14,750 nucleotides of DNA from an uncultured Lachnospiraceae bacterium (GTDB lineage Bacteria; Bacillota; Clostridia; Lachnospirales; Lachnospiraceae): contig CALYSH010000010.1 of the NCBI GenBank assembly GCA_945485625.1, positions 1 through 14,750 of the forward strand, in the 5' to 3' direction. Numbering within the stretch: position 1 is the first letter of the stretch; the number at the start of each line of letters is the position of its first letter. This document shows positions 14,747-14,750 of the stretch, in pieces. Both the position numbers and the translations under genes were made by a program. The notes below the pieces were generated by a model. The model made no database searches. It had not been told where the DNA came from and saw nothing but the letters and a program-made list of their open reading frames with translations.

Positions 14747-14750
14747 TACA

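Noticed and set aside
1..14750. CRISPR arrays, phage genes, integrase or transposase genes
   Set aside because: No regularly spaced direct repeats and no encoded proteins of these kinds were seen.

Overview
The window looks like chromosome of a motile, plant-fibre-using Clostridia bacterium, most likely Lachnospiraceae (Roseburia/Butyrivibrio type). This is an inference from several signals: strong AGGAGG ribosome binding sites, SigA-type promoters, a T-box leader before thrS, the Firmicutes order infC-rpmI-rplT with an attenuated leader, a DUF1540 protein, a cytoplasmic GH10 xylanase and a sigma-28 (SigD) type promoter. The genus cannot be fixed from the sequence alone.

Layout. At 59-2328 cysK and a metY-type sulfhydrylase form a two-gene sulfur assimilation operon closed by a terminator. 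At 2562-3164 is a CPBP-family membrane protease. At 3273-4586 two small genes form an operon behind a good SigD-like promoter: a protein with a DUF5610-like C-terminus and a protein resembling the C-terminal part of the flagellar cap FliD. At 4702-6753 is an unusual receptor: one N-terminal membrane segment, a cytoplasmic methyl-accepting chemotaxis signalling domain, then a C-terminal sugar-binding (RbsB/LacI-like) domain with no way to reach the outside. A shared hairpin separates it from a convergent AraC-type regulator (6784-7650). That regulator is divergent from a signal-peptide-less GH10 xylanase (7833-9053), and the gap between them holds direct repeats that could be operators. Together 4702-9053 suggest sensing and use of imported plant oligosaccharides.

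From 9082 a SigA promoter drives a T-box leader with a threonine (ACC) specifier, a terminator and thrS. Directly after the thrS stop codon lies a 158-bp, highly folded element with perfect 18-bp terminal inverted repeats, probably a MITE-like or structured intergenic repeat. Next come a two-repeat DUF1540 protein and a six-pass membrane HD-GYP protein whose GYP motif is altered. A consensus promoter at 13284 starts a leader with mutually exclusive antiterminator and terminator pairings, followed by infC (ATT start codon), rpmI and rplT. The window ends with tRNA-Gly(CCC).

The best candidates for something undescribed are the chemoreceptor/binding-protein fusion, the SigD-linked FliD-like pair and the 158-bp element. 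I see no CRISPR array, phage, integrase or transposase gene.
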